In this document: piece by piece, positions 44,336 through 55,800 of the stretch
Position numbering within the stretch: the stretch's first letter is position 1
How the letters are laid out: each line of letters starts with the position of its first letter
From: Lojkania enalia
Lineage: Eukaryota > Ascomycota > Dothideomycetes > Pleosporales
Length of the DNA: 64,000 nt
NCBI GenBank assembly: GCA_010094045.1
Contig: ML986613.1
Span: 124,001-188,000 of the forward strand
Reading direction: 5' to 3'
Translations under genes and position numbers: made by a program
The notes under the pieces: generated by a model
Told to the model about the DNA's origin: nothing
The model's database searches: none
The model's input: only the letters and a program-made list of their open reading frames with translations

Positions 44336-47300
44336 ATGCCTCCAGGCTACACGTCGCAGCAGAAATCGGCCATCAGCCAGTTCATGAGCTTTACCCAGTC
44401 GGACCGGAATACGGCGATAAGGGTGAGTGGGCCAGCTTCCTTCCCGCTGCTCAAGTGGCTCTGCGAAGACGGACCCCCGGCGCTCGATGGTTCGGTTTGG
44501 GATTCGGGGTCTTTGTGTCATAGTTCGCTGACTTGGCCGTGTCTAGTTCTTGAAGGGCGCGGGATGGAATCAGGAAGCTGCTGTCAATGGGTAAGTTTAT
44601 TTTTCTTTCTTGGTTGCCACTGCCACTTTTCTTTTGCGCGCGTTTTGTGTTGCGAGCGGCATTCAAGACGGGAGTGAGCCTGAGCACTTGGCTACTATAT
44701 GCGGACTGTGAAGATCGATGGATTTCAAGGTTTTCAGGGTAGAGAAGGAGGCAGCTAGGCAGAAGAAGAAAGAAGACGCGTGGGAAAACGGGCTGAAGCC
44801 TTAGGTAAGAAGCATGAGCCGGAAGCTGTTGCAGCTATAGATCGGAGAAAGCGCGGTTTGATGGCGTCCTACGGCTTCCATGAGCAGGATGAGCACAGGG
44901 CAGGGCTCCTTCTCCATCACTTAATCGCCTATGTCCCGCAACAAACGACCGCGTCGGAACCGTTTCTCACTTTCCCTCCCCCCCTCCACATCTTTCGGAC
45001 CGAAATGTTCTAAAGCCTCATCATCCTTCGACACGTCATGACCTTCGGGGCCAGTGAAAACAGGGCGCGACAGCTCGCAGCACGCCATAGGAGAAACCGA
45101 ATCAGCTCGTACAGCTCCCTCAATAGTCCGAAAAGCAATACAGCAACAGTTCAGCAGCCACAACAGCCCAAAATCACGTATACTTTCTCCCATTCCGATC
45201 AATCGTCAGCGGATTATACTTCCGGGAGACCTAGATCTGTTACTCAACCGTCAACGCAAGGAGAAAAACAGCGGAGTCCGCATCCGGCGCTCCCTCAACC
45301 TCGATCCTTTTCTGATCAGCTGCTATTTCAGTCACAGCAATTCCAGTTGGAGCAGGAAATAGTACAAAATGAACGTTTGACAGGAGTTCTGTACGGCAAT
45401 CCTACCCTCCCAGATTTAAGGTCACCACCGCCAAGCCTCTACCATCATATCGCCCATTCAAGAAACCAATCTCTTAACTCGATCATACCTTCCATTTCTT
45501 CCAACCTAAGAGACGACGCCGGGAGGGACAGACAGTCAGTGCTTGAGTGCTCCTTGAAGGGAAGCTCAAACGAAGGTGAGGGTTCGGAATCTCCAGAGCG
45601 TCCACCCCCGGAAATTTCCACCACTCCTAGTCGCGAACAGTCTTCCCGGACGAAAAGTAGCACTGAGCAAGAACCATCTCTCTTTGCCAATACGAATTCA
45701 CAACCGAGTCCCGTACTTTCAGCTGCATACGTTCCATCATCCGATGCTGCTAGTACAGGCTATGTCGACCTTTTCCCGGAGTTTCCTGCTCTGCCTACGG
45801 CGCTCAGAAACCCATATAGGCAACAGTTGGCTCAGGCGACCCAGAATATTAGAGCGACGCAGCCTTTGTTTCTCCTCAGAGAAATGCTTAAACCACCGTA
45901 CACGCTATCTCCGACTAGCCAAACATTGCCTCATACCGTTAACCAGCGTACGGCACAACTCCATCATGGCTACTCTGGGAATGAGCAAGTCTCACCATTT
46001 ATAATGAATGCCTCTCTAGTCAAGAGCTCGTCAGCAATTGGGTTAGGAGCTGAAAGCGTGGTGCAAACCGGGTCCCGGTCGTCATCAGATGCCGCGCAAA
46101 CAGCCTTCCCCTCGGATTCCCTAATGGACTTTAATACAATTCGCATAACTCCGGAAAACAATGGCAGGTTCTATGCATTCCTTCTAGGGCTCTCGGAGGC
46201 CCAAAGGCAATATTTCCGATCCGAGTTCATGAGCAGTGGTGGTTCAACAGTCCACTCCCGGCGATTGTTCTATCACTCGCTCAACATGGAACTCCAGAGA
46301 GATTTTATACGAGTTGTAATTTTGCGGTTATCACAGATCGAGAAAGGCTCATTGGAATCTTGGAGGGTATCAGAACAGCTGAGGGGGTACTGGATAGCTC
46401 TTGAACATGCAAAAGAAGCAACAAACTACAACGGGGAATATCTAAATTGGAGAAGGCAGTCCCTAACCCGGCCTCTACTAACCTCCGAGAACTCTTCTCC
46501 GTTTCCTCGAGTAGTCAGTTCTCCTAATATTTACTTTCAGCGCCAGGAGGAGGGTGGCCGCTCAACGTACTTGATTTTTCGCTTTCTGCTCTTCTCCATA
46601 TTCATATTTGGGTCTCATAAAGTGCCGGATTTAGGCAACCTTTTTGCTAACCACTTCTTTTCAGGTTCTTCTCAGGTGGTGGGGGGTCAACAGTTTCCTC
46701 TAGTGCCAAGTCAAATCTCAACAAGATCTTCGACAAGTATCGAGAAGACCCTGCCAACTCTCCGGACAGTTTTGGCGTCGAGGGATCGATGAAGTACCTA
46801 GAGGCAATCGGTATCGATATCGAGGGTCTTGATTGTCTCGCTACATTAGAGATTATCCAAGCTCCTGGCATGGGGGAGATGACCCGCGAAGGCTTTGTTG
46901 AAGGATGGTCGGCAGTGAAGTAAGCTTAAAACATCCTTTGTTAGATTACGTCGGTCGTTAACGTTCCCGTTATAGCGCAGATACTATCGATAAGCAGAAG
47001 GCATATATGAACAACCTAAAACAAACCCTTCCGTCTAGTAAGGATGCCTTTACCAAAATCTACAAATACACATTCCAGCTCGCCAAAGCTGGAAACTCGA
47101 AAGCCATAACTCTTGATGTTGCTACAGCGTATTGGGAGCTCCTCTTTACCTCACCTTTATCCACCGTCAAATGGAAGAGCGCTTCGTCGCCGTGGATAGA
47201 CTGGTGGATCGAGTTCCTGAATACCTCATGGAAAAAGAGCGTCAACAAGGATATGTGGAATGAGACTCTCAAGTTCGCGCAGATGACCTTGGAAGACGAA

Positions 47301-47411
47301 GCCATTAGTTTCTGGAACGAGGAGTCGTCGTGGCCGTCAGTCATCGACGAATTCGTAGATTTTGTCAAAGGGAAGCGGGGTGACCAGACAGGCGAAGAGA
47401 TGGAGGAGTGA
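44336..47411 (+). CDS. dcn1: Dcn1, NEDD8/Rub1 E3 ligase component (cullin neddylation)
   Basis: Exons 44336-44422, 44547-44590, 46665-46919 and 46976-47411 give 273 residues, as in the family. Dcn1 binds cullin and the NEDD8 E2 and promotes cullin neddylation. The first two exons encode the N-terminal UBA-like domain (YTSQQKSAISQFMSFT, then FLKGAGWNQEAAVNGFF). The last two encode the PONY/DUF298 domain (LNKIFDKYRED, GVEGSMKYLEAIGID, GEMTREGFVEGW, then DVATAYWELLFTS, WIDWWIEFL, SWPSVIDEFVDFV). Intron 2 is 2,074 bp (44591-46664), far longer than any other here, and holds a 584-codon ORF on the same strand. Its ends are nevertheless good (GTAAGT; branch GCTAAC; CTTTTCAG) and the phase (GG|G) restores the conserved glycine. 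Confidence 0.9.
45038..46792 (+). CDS. 584-codon ORF nested in the dcn1 intron, unknown function
   Basis: An uninterrupted ATG-initiated frame lies almost wholly within dcn1 intron 2 and reads 128 bp into dcn1 exon 3 in a different frame before stopping. The first 350 residues are Ser/Pro/Gln-rich and probably disordered. Residues about 360-480 look like a folded helical domain (RITPENNGRFYAFLLGLSE, RQYFRSEFMSSGG, LNMELQRDFIRVVILRLSQI, WRVSEQLRGYWIALEHA). I do not recognise it. The last 75 codons, from 46567 on, are T-rich and look like intron. A donor-like GTACTTG at 46567 is in the same phase as dcn1 exon 3, so a spliced product could join this N-terminal region to the PONY domain. Whether it is a separate nested gene, an alternative 5' part of dcn1, or both is open. 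Confidence 0.6.
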   Translation: MTFGASENRARQLAARHRRNRISSYSSLNSPKSNTATVQQPQQPKITYTFSHSDQSSADYTSGRPRSVTQPSTQGEKQRSPHPALPQPRSFSDQLLFQSQQFQLEQEIVQNERLTGVLYGNPTLPDLRSPPPSLYHHIAHSRNQSLNSIIPSISSNLRDDAGRDRQSVLECSLKGSSNEGEGSESPERPPPEISTTPSREQSSRTKSSTEQEPSLFANTNSQPSPVLSAAYVPSSDAASTGYVDLFPEFPALPTALRNPYRQQLAQATQNIRATQPLFLLREMLKPPYTLSPTSQTLPHTVNQRTAQLHHGYSGNEQVSPFIMNASLVKSSSAIGLGAESVVQTGSRSSSDAAQTAFPSDSLMDFNTIRITPENNGRFYAFLLGLSEAQRQYFRSEFMSSGGSTVHSRRLFYHSLNMELQRDFIRVVILRLSQIEKGSLESWRVSEQLRGYWIALEHAKEATNYNGEYLNWRRQSLTRPLLTSENSSPFPRVVSSPNIYFQRQEEGGRSTYLIFRFLLFSIFIFGSHKVPDLGNLFANHFFSGSSQVVGGQQFPLVPSQISTRSSTSIEKTLPTLRTVLASRDR

Positions 47412-48045
47412 GGGCTGCATCAACCTCTAGATGTTTCGTACGTTGGCATCACATGGATCTTCAGACTTGAATTGACGGATATTGGAATTCTGGGGGTATT
47501 ACTTTTCACGGCAGAGACTCATGTTCTTGGGTCCAAAAGGAGTATCATATGGGATTAGTGGCGAGCATCGACATACCCCTCCGCACTTACTTAGATGGCA
47601 TAGTTCAACCCGGTTGGGTGAGAACATGGTAGTAGATAGCTTATTAGCTATGCATGAGTAGCAAGTTGGCCGCAGGCCTTCACTTTTTTTGTTCTTAAAT
47701 GTGCTATCCTATGTGATATGATTGTTCACATATGTTATTTTGCATAACATGGCATTGAGAGACCTCTACGATTGTGAAGAAATCTTTTGATGATAACTTA
47801 ACATTCTATACGCTTTCAGGCGAGAAGTGACGATTCGAAGGTTATAATGGTCGGCGAGCTTGTGTTAATTGGCTAACGCAGGCTCGCGTAATAGCGCGAC
47901 TTGGCAGCCACCATCGGCACCTTCCCACATTTTCGCTTTAGAAGAACTTCAACGACGCAGAGGCAAGTTGACCACAATAATTCGACAAAGTACGTATACA
48001 TGAATTATTCAGTGTCTCGTCAAGTACTTACAGGTTACTCTACAG
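47412..48045. other. intergenic region and eL32 promoter/leader
   Basis: The dcn1 3' UTR is followed by the eL32 promoter. A probable 5' UTR intron (GTACGT at 47990 to CTACAG at 48045) ends directly at the eL32 ATG, a frequent arrangement in ribosomal protein genes. Confidence 0.5.
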
Positions 48046-48773
48046 ATGGTTGCCGCAAAGAAGCACGTTGCGATCGTCAAGAAGCGTACGCACGACCTCC
48101 GTCTTGGATATCGAAATTTCAAAAACTAACGATTCTGGATATAGACCCCAAGCGCTTCAACCGCCACCAGTCAGACCGCTTCAAATGTGAGATACAGTCT
48201 ATTTGAGAGAAGAGGATTGGAGTTCTGACATGGGACAGGCGTCGACCCATCGTGGAGGAAGCCCAAGGGTATTGATAACCGCGTCCGCAGGCGGTTCAAG
48301 GGCCAGGCTGCTATGCCAAAGGTACGGACTACCCTCATCGCATGGAATAGAGACACGACTATTTGATTGCCAATTGTTGGATGGGGTATTCGAGCCATAA
48401 AAGGCCAGGCAGAAACATGGCGCTGATGGGATTTTTTGGACAGATTGGTTACGGCTCCAACAAGAAGACCCGCCACTTGATGCCCAGCGGCCACAAGGCT
48501 TTCCTCGTCAACAACAGTAAGAGCATCATGGACCGTCGAATCTGGACTATGCTAATGATTTCCAGCCCGTGATGTCGACCTTCTCCTCATGCACAACAGC
48601 ACCTTCGCCGCAGAGTACGCACCCCTCTCCCCGAACCTCACCATCGGACTAACGTGATACCCAGGATCTCGCATGCCGTCTCTGCAAGGAAGCGTATCGA
48701 AATCATCACCCGGGCGAAGCAGTTGGGCGTGAAGGTGACGAACGGCAAGGCAAAGCTGAAGACCGAGTCATAG
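48046..48773 (+). CDS. 60S ribosomal protein eL32
   Basis: Six coding exons, 48046-48085, 48145-48186, 48239-48321, 48444-48516, 48566-48614 and 48665-48773, give 131 residues, the usual length. It is a large-subunit structural protein. Family blocks in order are [67 protein letters not shown] and [11 protein letters not shown]. Every intron is GT-AG and all phases close. The ATG is placed immediately after an acceptor (CTACAG|ATG), which implies a 5' UTR intron. Confidence 0.95.
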
Positions 48774-50893
48774 AGGGTCGGGATCCATTTTGGGAGCGAG
48801 CGGGGCATAACAAGGCGTCTCTAGTTAACGACAATGGGATTTCTACCAGGTGATCCTTCCGCTCTAATTCGGAGAGCAACCATGTACCCAAAACTATCTG
48901 CACACAAGTGAAGAAGGTAGGAGTCTGGATGCCATGCCACGATCACCCGAGGCTGGGTGTGTGGCACGGGTGTGCGTTAAGGCTACAGAAAATCTAGCAT
49001 TTCCTGATTGCATCCCGGTTGCTGGTTAGGAACGGGATTGGAAGACCGTGACGTGATGCAGGTATCAATGTGCCGCAACGTGCTGTTAGGACCCCTTCCC
49101 CAATACCGTGACACGTTTGAGCATGTTCCCGATTTGATTCATCCTGACGTTGCGTTAGAAGCGGCATCCGGCCGCGCATTCAATACCTATCACGATATCT
49201 AAACGTTACGCTTCGGGCAAGCGCACACCAAGCAAGCACGGAAGGCATTCGCCGAGCGCCTCTCACAGGTCAGAAGCGAGACGCTCCGATCTGACGCGCC
49301 AACGCTGCAACATGCTACACCGTAGAGTGTGATTCATGTCGGCTTGCATTGATTGTAGGCTGTGCATGCGTCCACAACCGCGTCAAATGCTCGCTGTGCC
49401 CGTCGGCGAGAATGTAGCGCCCTAGATTAGCGAGTCGCCAGCTGTTTATAAGACAGATTACAAAGATTAAGGCATTGAAATGGCGATTAGAGGGAAGTGG
49501 CGTTAATATTTGTGGGTGTTTTGATGCTACGATTCTGCAGTGTGAGCAGAAATAGGCATAGAATACATTTTAATAATCGTCGATGTGTGCGCCACCTGAT
49601 GTTTACACACTATGAGTAGAGTTGAATTATGATATCAAATATGCTCACGGAATGCAAGGAGGATGGAGTTTATGGTGCTCGCGTATGCAGATGCAGGCCA
49701 GGGTGGCGTTCACCCGATTCCCCATCCGCACGCGATCACAGCTCAACACCACAACACCATCTCACCGCCGGCATGTTACTTGATTGAGGCAAGGGCTGTG
49801 TACCTGTTCCATGTCCCCCCGTCAGCCATCATCATCTCGGGTACGTCCGGGATGGGGGAAGAGCCTGCGTAAGCATCTCCAGCCAGGGAGTCCGAGGCGT
49901 TTTGCTAGGTGGTTGTGTTCGTAATTTGCGCCTATGGCAACGAGGATAGGCCCAACATGCTCCCAAGCCTCGCGCCGGAGGGCTTCGTAAGTAGTTTTTG
50001 CTTATGGTATGGATTATAGGAGTAGGTCTGGTACTCCGGCACCGCAATGGCTCAACACCATAGCGCGCCATTACACCGCTACCAGGGGCTTGATTAACAG
50101 GCCAGGGCGTCGCACATCATCCTTTTTCGCTCCACAGCCGCTTTATCTCGCATTGCGATTTCTCCCGGCCACATGGGCCGCATCCTCAGCCTGATTGGCG
50201 AGAGTGGCCTTTATCGAGGGATGTGCGAGGGAACAAGCTGTGGGTGTCGCAAAACAGCAATGACGCTATATGGATTTTGCCCAGCGCGGCGCACATGGAG
50301 CAGGAAGAGGGCCGGACTTCCACCATTGAATGGCCTGATTGCAGCAGATACCGGCTGTCGAAGGGACGCAACGATGACGGACCTTGCGAATCTTTCGTCA
50401 GGGGCGAGTAAGGTTGGTCAAATTTTCATATGATTCACGGATGCGTACAAGGTAGCGTGCGCTCGGTTCCAGCTTATTCTGTCTTTATTCACGGGCCCAA
50501 AAAGAAAAGGTTTGCTGGGGCGACTATTTTAGCTCCCGCTTCGTAAATATTTATCTCCCAGTCTGCTCTCTCCATTTTCTCCTCACTGCGCATATTTCTT
50601 CGGAGATCTAGTTGGCACTTCAAGCCATTTGTTTCGTGCTTGTTGCACGTTTCGATCAGCGTCGGCGTTGAGCCTTCGTTTGATCCCTTCATCCAATCAG
50701 GACCAAGGCCTCCCCGTGTGTGATCAACTCCTCTACACTCCTCTGTCCTGCTAGTTCCTTCCCGACTCCTATACGGACACATTTCACGTGCCGATCCCCG
50801 ACAAGAATAATAATATTAATCGAGGTATCCTCACCCTTAGATCGTTAGCTCAAGATAGACCCTAGAGAATCTGGTATTCTCTTCTTAATTTCG
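48774..50893. other. 2.1-kb intergenic region without recognised genes
   Basis: Frames up to 97 codons occur on both strands and overlap each other, and none shows a domain. No tRNA fold or repeat stands out. The last part, rich in T and C (50550-50890), is probably the promoter and leader of the next gene. Confidence 0.45.
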
Positions 50894-51766
50894 ATGACTC
50901 CAAATCTTCTCATCGCCACCCAAACGCTCTTCTCCCCACACAAATGGTTCAAGTCCCAGAGGACTCCACGGTCGAGCCGCAGGACTGAACATTGGGATTC
51001 ACCTGTCCCAGGACTCTACGAGTATATCCCTGGCCGAGGATGGTATCTTGTTGCGACCGATAAGGAGGCCCCCAATGAATCTGATACTGTCGATCACGCC
51101 ATGTCAGAAAAGAAACCAGAAGAGAGGGAGACGATCAGGATGACCCCGCCGGTTCCCGTCAAGTATTCTAAAGTGTTGAAACGTTATTTCCTCGCTCCGG
51201 ATTATCAGATGCGCAAACAGCACGGCAAGATCAAGGACCCCGACACCGGCAAGTTGACCGAGGCCGGCTTCTTCCAGCTTGACGATGGCATCGGTTGGGT
51301 GCAGTGCTGGGACGAGCATGGCGAATTCATCCCCGGCCCATATAAGATCTGGTGCATCGATCAGCATACCGGCAAGTTCCGCCACATGGTAAAGGGAGAC
51401 GACCCTGAGTACATTCACTCTCGAACGAACTCTTTCGACCGCGAGCCTAGCGCACGACGCAGGAGTCAGGACTCGAGGAGTACTCAGTATCGCAGCGGCC
51501 CTGGCAGCACTCGCGATGGGCCCAGCTGCCCTTCCACTCGCGCGAACAGCATTAGAAACTTGGCGATTTCGGCGCCAACCTCACATCCAGGAAGCCAGCC
51601 CAATTCAAGGCGTCCGAGCCCGAAGCGAAGCCCGAGTTTCCCAATGCAAGAGGTTTCCACCAAGCTGAGGCAAGAGCAGGCTGCCCGCGCACGTGCTTCG
51701 TCTTCGCCCGAACGAACGGGAAGCGACGTCAAACAGACAACCCCTACCAGGGCTCCCACGGAATAG
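50894..51766 (+). CDS. hypothetical protein with a conserved-looking core and disordered C-terminus
   Basis: A single exon of 290 codons. The N-terminal half is rich in aromatic residues and Gly (PGLYEYIPGRGWYLVATD, RYFLAPDYQMRKQHGKI, GFFQLDDGIGWVQCWDEHGE, GPYKIWCIDQHTGKFRHM), suggesting a small beta-rich folded unit with WW/tudor-like size. I cannot name it. The second half is Ser/Arg/Pro-rich with SPKRSPS and SSSPERTGS words and is likely disordered and phosphorylated. There is no signal peptide and no membrane helix. Codon use resembles its neighbours. Confidence 0.7.
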   Translation: MTPNLLIATQTLFSPHKWFKSQRTPRSSRRTEHWDSPVPGLYEYIPGRGWYLVATDKEAPNESDTVDHAMSEKKPEERETIRMTPPVPVKYSKVLKRYFLAPDYQMRKQHGKIKDPDTGKLTEAGFFQLDDGIGWVQCWDEHGEFIPGPYKIWCIDQHTGKFRHMVKGDDPEYIHSRTNSFDREPSARRRSQDSRSTQYRSGPGSTRDGPSCPSTRANSIRNLAISAPTSHPGSQPNSRRPSPKRSPSFPMQEVSTKLRQEQAARARASSSPERTGSDVKQTTPTRAPTE

Positions 51767-52864
51767 AAACCCACTTGCTCGGATTAGATCTGATGTTTCA
51801 AGTCCTAGCCGCTAGGGCTGCGGATCGGGCGTATGATCTCGCATAACATCCGCGGAGCTAGAATCCTTCCATCCATGGATTCCCCCGCAGTCCTTCAACG
51901 TGGCATTGTCGTCACGCAATCTGCATACATCGACGGCGCAAGTAACGAATCTTATCACGGCCTTATATATCCTTCTTGTCGCTCCTTTACGGCCTTGTCA
52001 GTTATATGATGTATTATCTCTTCACTCTCTTTGTACCCTTTCTCCTCTGTTTTTAGCGGGTTGGCACGGTCTCATTGTTACAAATATACATATAACAAGT
52101 TACGGTATGGTATATCAATCGGTCGGTGTTCGGACAAAGAAATATTCTAGACTAGGCGTACAAGATGTCAGATCGGGTCGCACGGCCATGGCGATACATG
52201 TCAAAAAGCGCGTATACGGTATACCCCCCAATTTAGAAATTTTAAGTTTTTTTATTTCCTGGTTTTGGGCTACGGTGTGGTTTTGTAGGTAGTGGTACTA
52301 GTTCTCGATTGACATTTTCTCTGGTTTTGTGCGATCTGTTGTTTGCGAAATGGTAGTTCGGCTGCAGGTGAATGTAGTGCGTTGTTTACGTTGTTTGTAC
52401 TTGATGCGTTGGACAAACCTTTGTACTCGTTGTGGATTGGCTGCGTGAACGCCAGATTTGTTTCCTAAGTCACAGGCCTTTTTCACTCGACGCTTCGTAG
52501 CGATATGTTAGTACTAGTCGATGTCACATGGCTAAATCGACGTCAGCATCGCGCCGCGTCGTACATATCTATGCCGTCCACATCACCACTCCTCCATTCA
52601 CACCGGCAACAAATCATTCTTGTCCCTGGAAACTTGTTTTGTGTATATAAAACCCCTTCAAGCACCGTTTCAAGTCTTTTACAAGTTAATTCCCCGCAAG
52701 GACCCGGGATAAATCGCACTATTTCCCCCCTCGAGTGTCGTGTATCTGCGATACCGAGCTTCTCACCCTTTCTTTTCTTACATCTCATATTCAATTTTCA
52801 CATCCCTTCTACCTTTCTAAACTTCGCTATCCAAACTTTCCTATACATACATATACTACCCAAA
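51767..52864. other. intergenic region and promoter of the giant ORF
   Basis: No gene is recognised. A TATATAA word lies at 52644-52650, about 215 bp before the ATG at 52865, and the segment between is C/T-rich, as in strong fungal leaders. The reading frame of the giant ORF is open upstream of 52865 to 52505. This 5' extension looks like leader (low-complexity Ser/Pro/Leu/Phe) rather than protein. Confidence 0.5.
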
Positions 52865-55800
52865 ATGCCCCCCAACTTTCCCCCAAACACTTACCCCAAT
52901 CTTCTCCCCTCCCTCCCCGCCAACCTCCTTTCCCCAACCACAACTGAGCACCTACACCACACAATCCGCATCCTAACGCGCCTGAGAGAACATCTAGCCG
53001 AGCGCCTAGCACTCTCGGAACTCGACGATGGGATGAGGGATACGAGGTTCTATATCGAGGTGGTAGATGTGCTGGATGAGGTTGAGGAGTGCGGGGTCCG
53101 TGGGTGGGAGATGTTTGTGCGGGAAGTGGAAAGGAGGGAGGGGGGGGAAAGGGAAGTAGAGGCGTGGAGGAGGAGAGTGAGGACGTTGTGTTTGGGGGTG
53201 TTGGGAGCGCTGGGCGATGAGGTGGAAAATTGTCGTACGGTGACTGAGAGAAAGGGGATTGGTAGGGATGAAGGAGTGAGAAGAGAATGTAGACAGGTGG
53301 CTCGGCCGTGTGGTGTTGATGAGCTGGGTGGGGAGCGTAGGATGGTAGGTGTGGAGATTGAGATGGGGGAGGCGAGGAATAGGAAGGTCAAGGTTGAGTT
53401 AGGGGGAGAGAGTAACAAGACAGTAGAGGTTAATTTGGATGAGAGAAGCAACAAGAAAGTTGAAGCCCAGGTCGAGGTTGGGTTGGGAGGGAGTGATGAT
53501 GGTGTTAGTCCACCGCTCAATACATCTACGATCACCGCCGACGATTCGCTTCCTCTCGGACGTAAGATTCTAAACGAAAGCTTCAACTATCCGCCCCTGC
53601 TATGTCGAGAAGAAATTGATTCGGAAGAGCAGGAAGACAAGGAAATGCGGCGTCTAGAAGAATCGAGCTTTGATAGCTCCGCGGCGAGCCCGCAATCCTG
53701 GACTCCGTCTCCGCCTTTAGGGAGCAAAATCGACTCACTTCCACCCCATATCCAAATCTCCCTCCCTCTAGGATTCACGCTCCCATCACATAGTTCGCAT
53801 GTTCCTGAACTCAGATTTCCCACAGGGGCAACAGTCTTCAGTTTCCCGAAACCAACGACTCGCTCCGAGGTCGCGGCGCTGCTGAAACGACTCCAGCAAC
53901 ATGGTCGGGTGTCACCCATATTTAGAGCGCATGAGGAACCGAGTATCTTGCAGATCAGAACGCGGGCCATGGCGTCGAAGATCAGGAAAGCTATTCAGGA
54001 AATGAGTGGCGAGAAGCTGTTTGGGGATGATCCGGTTCCGATTGATTTCGATGACAAATGGAGTGAAGAGAAGCAGGGATACACATTCATTATCTCGGAT
54101 CTTGATATTGCGTTTCAGGCCTCTCATAGCCAGAAAGACGAAAGCAAGGAGTCCCAAAACCCTGCAAACCAAATGTACATTCTCGAGGAGCTAGAGCAAG
54201 ATTTGCGGTTAAGAGGTGGGTTTGGAGATGAGGGTTATGAAAACTCGATAGATTATGAAGAGTCTAGCAATGGAATAGCGTCAGAGGGAAGTGTACCTGA
54301 TGACGCCCTTCTCCTTCAGCCAAGGCAATTCTTCTACCCTCATACAAATACGCCGACATCGCTGGATGGTATGCGTGCCTCCTATTTTTCTCAGATATTC
54401 CCGTCATATGAACGTGCTTGGGTTGAGGAAGTGCGACGACTGGAAAGAGCGTATTCAAGGCTTCGTATTCAATTCCTAAGTCTTAAAAGAGAGCATTTCC
54501 ATTGCAAGTCCTCCCCAAAAGCCCTTGAAGGACGATCCTGGCATCTGGAGGCCAAACTGGAAGGATGCAAACGCGCTAGAGAAGATGCGAACCTTCGAGC
54601 GATTGCGGCTCAGAGGCGCTTAGAGCTTATAAAGAATCCCTTGTTGGCCTATCAAACCCCCATTTCTGAGATGCAAGATAGGGCTAGCAGAGTCGACAGA
54701 CTGCTCCAACAGGTGGAAGAGAAGCACAAACCGACCGACAAAACAAGACTCCGAGGAGGCGGTCAAAGAGGCACCGCCGAGCAGCGGCCAACCTCCCAGC
54801 ACGGTCACCACAGAACACCCAAGGATTGCAAACCTACTCAGCAAGAAGTTAAGGCAAGGGGCTTCATATGGCACGCGGCCCTCTCAACTGTCATTGTCAG
54901 TCCGTCCCTCCATTACCAATGGGCGCGAAACACCACACTAGCACAGCTCAGACAGATACTAGCATATCGGGCAGAGCACAATATTGAAGACGACATGATC
55001 CTCCGTCGCATCCGTCATATCTTAGAAGTTAGATCCCAACGCAGCGTCCCGGATCCGGATACCTCACAGGGACAAATTGTGTATATTGGCTTGCTAGACG
55101 ATCCGGACTGCGAGTACGAACGTTCCCGTGCTGTGCAGGGAGAATTCCCAATCTGGAATTTTGAAGGGCATTCAGATGACTCCTCTCGCGATCTCGACGA
55201 AGAGGACTGGAAGATGGGTCTCTTCCACACCTTCAACGTCCTTCGCCGACACCAGGCGCGCCACGGTCCGGAGTCCTGCGTCGGTTCTTCAACGTATGGC
55301 TCTGCCGATGATGAGTTCCCGAGCTTTGCAGATGTTATCATTCAACTGCAAGGTGAAGTTGATAGCGAGACCGGGAGTTATCGATCTGATAAGAGTTTCG
55401 CGTCACCAGGGATGGGAAGTGGCAATGAGGATAGTGATTCGTTTGATATTCATCATATGGATGTGAGGGGGTATATAAAGTTGATGAGATTCGCAAGAGA
55501 TGATCCGTTGTATACGACTTTGCTAAGTGCCGACTCTCCCACTAGTAACTACGTTCTACCGTTTGATATGCTAGAGCCTCTGGATCCTGCACAAGAATTC
55601 TGCGCGGAAACTGAGAAAGATTTAGTTTCTAATAGTGCCAGTACTCTTGAAGAGCGTGAGCGAGATTTTGAGGGCGCGTTTCCGCATGACACGATGGCAC
55701 AGTGGTTTTTGTGTCATGAGAGGCTTTGCGAATGTAGAGCGAAGATGGAAACTGCGCTTGAAAAGAAAATGAAAGATACAGATCCCTCGAATGAGCCCGA

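Noticed and set aside
48322..48443. Possible snoRNA in eL32 intron 3
   Set aside because: A CTGATG-like word is present, but I could not find a proper C-box/D-box pair with a terminal stem.
53050..53586. 178-codon minus frame inside the giant ORF
   Set aside because: Ser/Thr/Pro repeats result from the reverse complement of the Glu/Arg/Gly-rich coding strand.
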